Positions 62,256 through 64,000 of a stretch of 64,000 nucleotides of DNA are shown piece by piece. The translations under genes were made by a program, and so were the position numbers. The stretch comes from Anaerococcus porci. GTDB taxonomy: Bacteria; Bacillota; Clostridia; Tissierellales; Peptoniphilaceae. Each line of letters starts with the position of its first letter. The first letter of the stretch is position 1. Under the pieces are notes generated by a model. The model had not been told where the DNA came from, made no database searches, and worked only from the letters and a program-made list of their open reading frames with translations. The stretch lies in NCBI RefSeq assembly GCF_009696575.1, contig NZ_VULQ01000010.1:1-64000 (forward strand). Direction: 5' to 3'.

Positions 62256-63242
62256 ATGAAAAAAATTATTAATAACCCAAATTTAATTATTGATCAAATG
62301 TTACAAGGTTTAGTAAAGGCTAATCCAAATAAGGTTGAGTTAATTGAAGATAGTCATGTTATATGTAGAAAAGACTTGCCTATAAAAGGAAAAGTAGGAC
62401 TCATCTCAGGAGGTGGAAGTGGTCATGAACCAGCTCATGCTGGATATGTAGGAGATGGGATGCTTGATTGTGCTGTCTGTGGCGATATTTTTACTTCACC
62501 AACACCAGACCAAATATTAAAGGCTATTAAGAAAGCCGACTCTGGAGAAGGAGTTTTTATGGTTGTAAAAAATTATACTGGTGATGTAATGAATTTTGAG
62601 ATGGCAAAAGATATGGCAGAGATGGAAGGGATAGATGTTGATTATATAATTGTAGATGATGATGTTGCTGTAGAAGATTCTAGTTTTACTACTGGTAGAA
62701 GAGGTATAGCAGGTACAATTTTTGTTCATAAGGTACTAGGTGCTATGGCTAAAAATGGTAAAAATCTTAAAGATATAAAATCTATGGCAGATAAAATAGT
62801 AAATAATATAAAATCTATGGGTATGGGCATAAAAGCTTGTATAAATCCAATGTCTGGAAATGAGAGTTTTAATCTTTCTGACGAAGAAATGGAGATAGGA
62901 ATAGGAATCCATGGTGAGCCTGGCATTAGAAAAGAAAAGATTAAAAGTGCTGATGAAATTACTAAAGAATTGATTGATACCATATTAAGGGATTATGACA
63001 ATATAGATGGTGATTTTGTAGTAATGGTTAATGGTATGGGACAAACTACTGAAATGGAACTATTTATAGTAAATAATTACTTGTCAGATTATTTGAAAGA
63101 AAAAAATATCAAAGTATTAAGAACTTATGTAGGAAACTATATGACTAGTATGGATATGGCAGGATTTTCTATCAGTCTATTTAAAGTTGATGACGAAATT
63201 TTAAGTCTACTAGATGAAGATGTTGATGTAGTTAGGAGTTAA
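62256..63242 (+). CDS. dhaK: Dihydroxyacetone kinase, DhaK subunit
   Basis: A 328-residue subunit that binds dihydroxyacetone covalently through His in GIGIHGEPGIR (near residue 215). The N-terminal substrate site is GGGSGHEPAHAGYVG. It receives phosphate via DhaL and DhaM from the PTS, not ATP. AGAAAGGA precedes ATG 62256. The operon continues with dhaL (one-base gap) and dhaM. Confidence 0.95.
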   Translation: MKKIINNPNLIIDQMLQGLVKANPNKVELIEDSHVICRKDLPIKGKVGLISGGGSGHEPAHAGYVGDGMLDCAVCGDIFTSPTPDQILKAIKKADSGEGVFMVVKNYTGDVMNFEMAKDMAEMEGIDVDYIIVDDDVAVEDSSFTTGRRGIAGTIFVHKVLGAMAKNGKNLKDIKSMADKIVNNIKSMGMGIKACINPMSGNESFNLSDEEMEIGIGIHGEPGIRKEKIKSADEITKELIDTILRDYDNIDGDFVVMVNGMGQTTEMELFIVNNYLSDYLKEKNIKVLRTYVGNYMTSMDMAGFSISLFKVDDEILSLLDEDVDVVRS

Positions 63243-63243
63243 T

Positions 63244-63843
63244 ATGGATATAGAAAATATAAAGAAGAAAATATCTGATATTTCAGATACTATAATTGAA
63301 AATAAAGAATATTTAACAGAGCTTGATAGACAAATAGGGGATGCAGATCATGGTTATAACATGGCAAAGGGGTTTACAGCTGTAAAAATCATCTTAGAGG
63401 ATGACTTTAAAAGTGTGAAAGAGTTAATAAATAAAATTGCTATGACTCTTATATCAAATGTAGGTGGTGCAAGTGGTCCTCTATATGGAAGTTTTTTTAT
63501 GAAATTTGCTCAAGGATTAGATGATAGTGACAACATTAATAAAAAACAATTTGCAGATGCTTTTAGCAAAGGGTTAGACGGAGTTATCATGAGGGGAAAA
63601 GCACAAATTAATGATAAAACTATGGTTGATGTACTAGAGCCTGTTTCAAAAGCTTTATATGAAGATAAGCCATATAGCGAAATAGTAAAATTAGCTAAGG
63701 AGAAAATGGAAGATACAAAGGAGATGAAAGCACGAAAGGGCAGAGCATCTTATCTTGGAGATAGGTCTATAGGCCATATAGATCCAGGAGCATGTTCATC
63801 TTACTTAATGATTGAAACTTTGATGGGAGACTTAGATGGTTAA
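63244..63843 (+). CDS. dhaL: Dihydroxyacetone kinase, DhaL (ADP-binding) subunit
   Basis: A 199-residue all-helical subunit. The magnesium-binding motif is DRQIGDADHGYNMAKG (GDAD in place of the usual GDGD), and SNVGGASGPLYGSFF and GRASYLGDRSIGHIDPGA are typical. It holds ADP as a cofactor and passes phosphate from DhaM to dihydroxyacetone. It overlaps dhaM by eight bases. Confidence 0.95.
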   Translation: MDIENIKKKISDISDTIIENKEYLTELDRQIGDADHGYNMAKGFTAVKIILEDDFKSVKELINKIAMTLISNVGGASGPLYGSFFMKFAQGLDDSDNINKKQFADAFSKGLDGVIMRGKAQINDKTMVDVLEPVSKALYEDKPYSEIVKLAKEKMEDTKEMKARKGRASYLGDRSIGHIDPGACSSYLMIETLMGDLDG

Positions 63844-64000
63844 TATATTGCTTACAAGTCATAGTAGAAAATTAGTTGAGGGACTAAAAGATATATTAAA
63901 GCAAATGACATCAGATGTTAATATAGTAATAAGTGGAGGAGATAAGGAGGGAAATATTGGATCGAATTTCGATGAGATTTATAAGCTCATGAATGAAAAT
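63836..64000 (+). CDS. dhaM: PTS-dependent dihydroxyacetone kinase phosphotransferase DhaM (cut by window end)
   Basis: The first 55 codons, MVNILLTSHSRKLVEGLKDI then VNIVISGGDKEGNIGSN, match the EIIA-mannose-like domain of DhaM, with the phosphorylated His in SHS near residue 9. ATG 63836 overlaps the end of dhaL. The remainder is outside the window, so whether HPr or EI-like domains follow cannot be seen. Confidence 0.85.
   Translation, partial: MVNILLTSHSRKLVEGLKDILKQMTSDVNIVISGGDKEGNIGSNFDEIYKLMNEN

Overview
The window looks like a chromosomal segment of a low-GC, Gram-positive anaerobic coccus of the Peptoniphilaceae, with Anaerococcus or a close relative as the best guess. This is inferred from the very AT-rich DNA, strong AAGGAGG-type ribosome binding sites, T-box and FMN riboswitches, anaerobe-type proteins (DUF3793 next to flavodoxin, an LDCC-motif mini-protein, DhaK/DhaL/DhaM) and FemAB/ATP-grasp wall enzymes. 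The genus call is an inference from gene content only.

Layout. 1-9430 is a worn accessory region. It holds the end of one IS256-family element, a lone IS end, a frameshifted PadR regulator next to a DUF2812 membrane protein, a decayed methyltransferase, a DUF308 membrane protein, an M20 peptidase, a HIT protein, a CPBP protease and an IS256-family copy whose transposase has an early stop. 9497-13909 is a stress-type island: GST, isochorismatase-like hydrolase, MarR, pirin, small GNAT and a predicted beta-helix protein, with two palindromes that could be MarR operators. 14323-21998 contains a decayed GIY-YIG/DUF4357 gene, a GNAT, a MarR-UvrA2 resistance-type pair, an LDCC mini-protein, an ATP-grasp ligase and a hotdog thioesterase. 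22389-26687 holds an uncharacterised permease with an M20D amidohydrolase, then an NhaC antiporter. 26757-30495 (minus) is a heterodimeric ABC exporter preceded by a 16-codon leader peptide. 30660-36977 has a COG2509 FAD oxidoreductase, T-box-controlled argGH and an AGCS symporter. 37289-39280 (minus) is a codA-like deaminase behind a frameshifted HAD gene. 39654-42273 is a metal-efflux locus (ArsR, a separate HMA protein, P-type ATPase). 42920-55026 carries exonuclease III, a GH3 glycosidase, a lipid kinase, an OpuA-type glycine betaine transporter, a C39-like lipoprotein, ClC, BrnQ, HINT and rpsU. 55241-60615 holds a FemAB protein and the FMN-riboswitch-controlled ribD-ribE-ribBA-ribH operon with a coupled, frameshifted HAD gene. 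60665-62181 (minus) holds DUF3793 plus flavodoxin under a Fur-box-like operator, and a HesB-like protein. 62256 to the end is dhaK-dhaL-dhaM, cut by the window edge.

The most striking structure that is not a gene is a family of eight ~150-160 bp near-palindromic repeats (2489, 7056, 19691, 22040, 30501, 46325, 50437, 55080). Every copy lies just 3' of a gene. The outermost stem bases differ from copy to copy yet stay complementary, and a T-tract follows on the side expected for a terminator of the neighbouring gene. This suggests a MITE-like element that sits inside, or has become, intrinsic terminators. The second notable structure is the leader peptide and hairpin in front of the ABC exporter, which resembles known ribosome-mediated attenuation of multidrug exporters.

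Several otherwise well-preserved genes carry single-base frameshifts (PadR, both HAD genes), some in homopolymers. Either recent gene decay or sequencing error could explain these.
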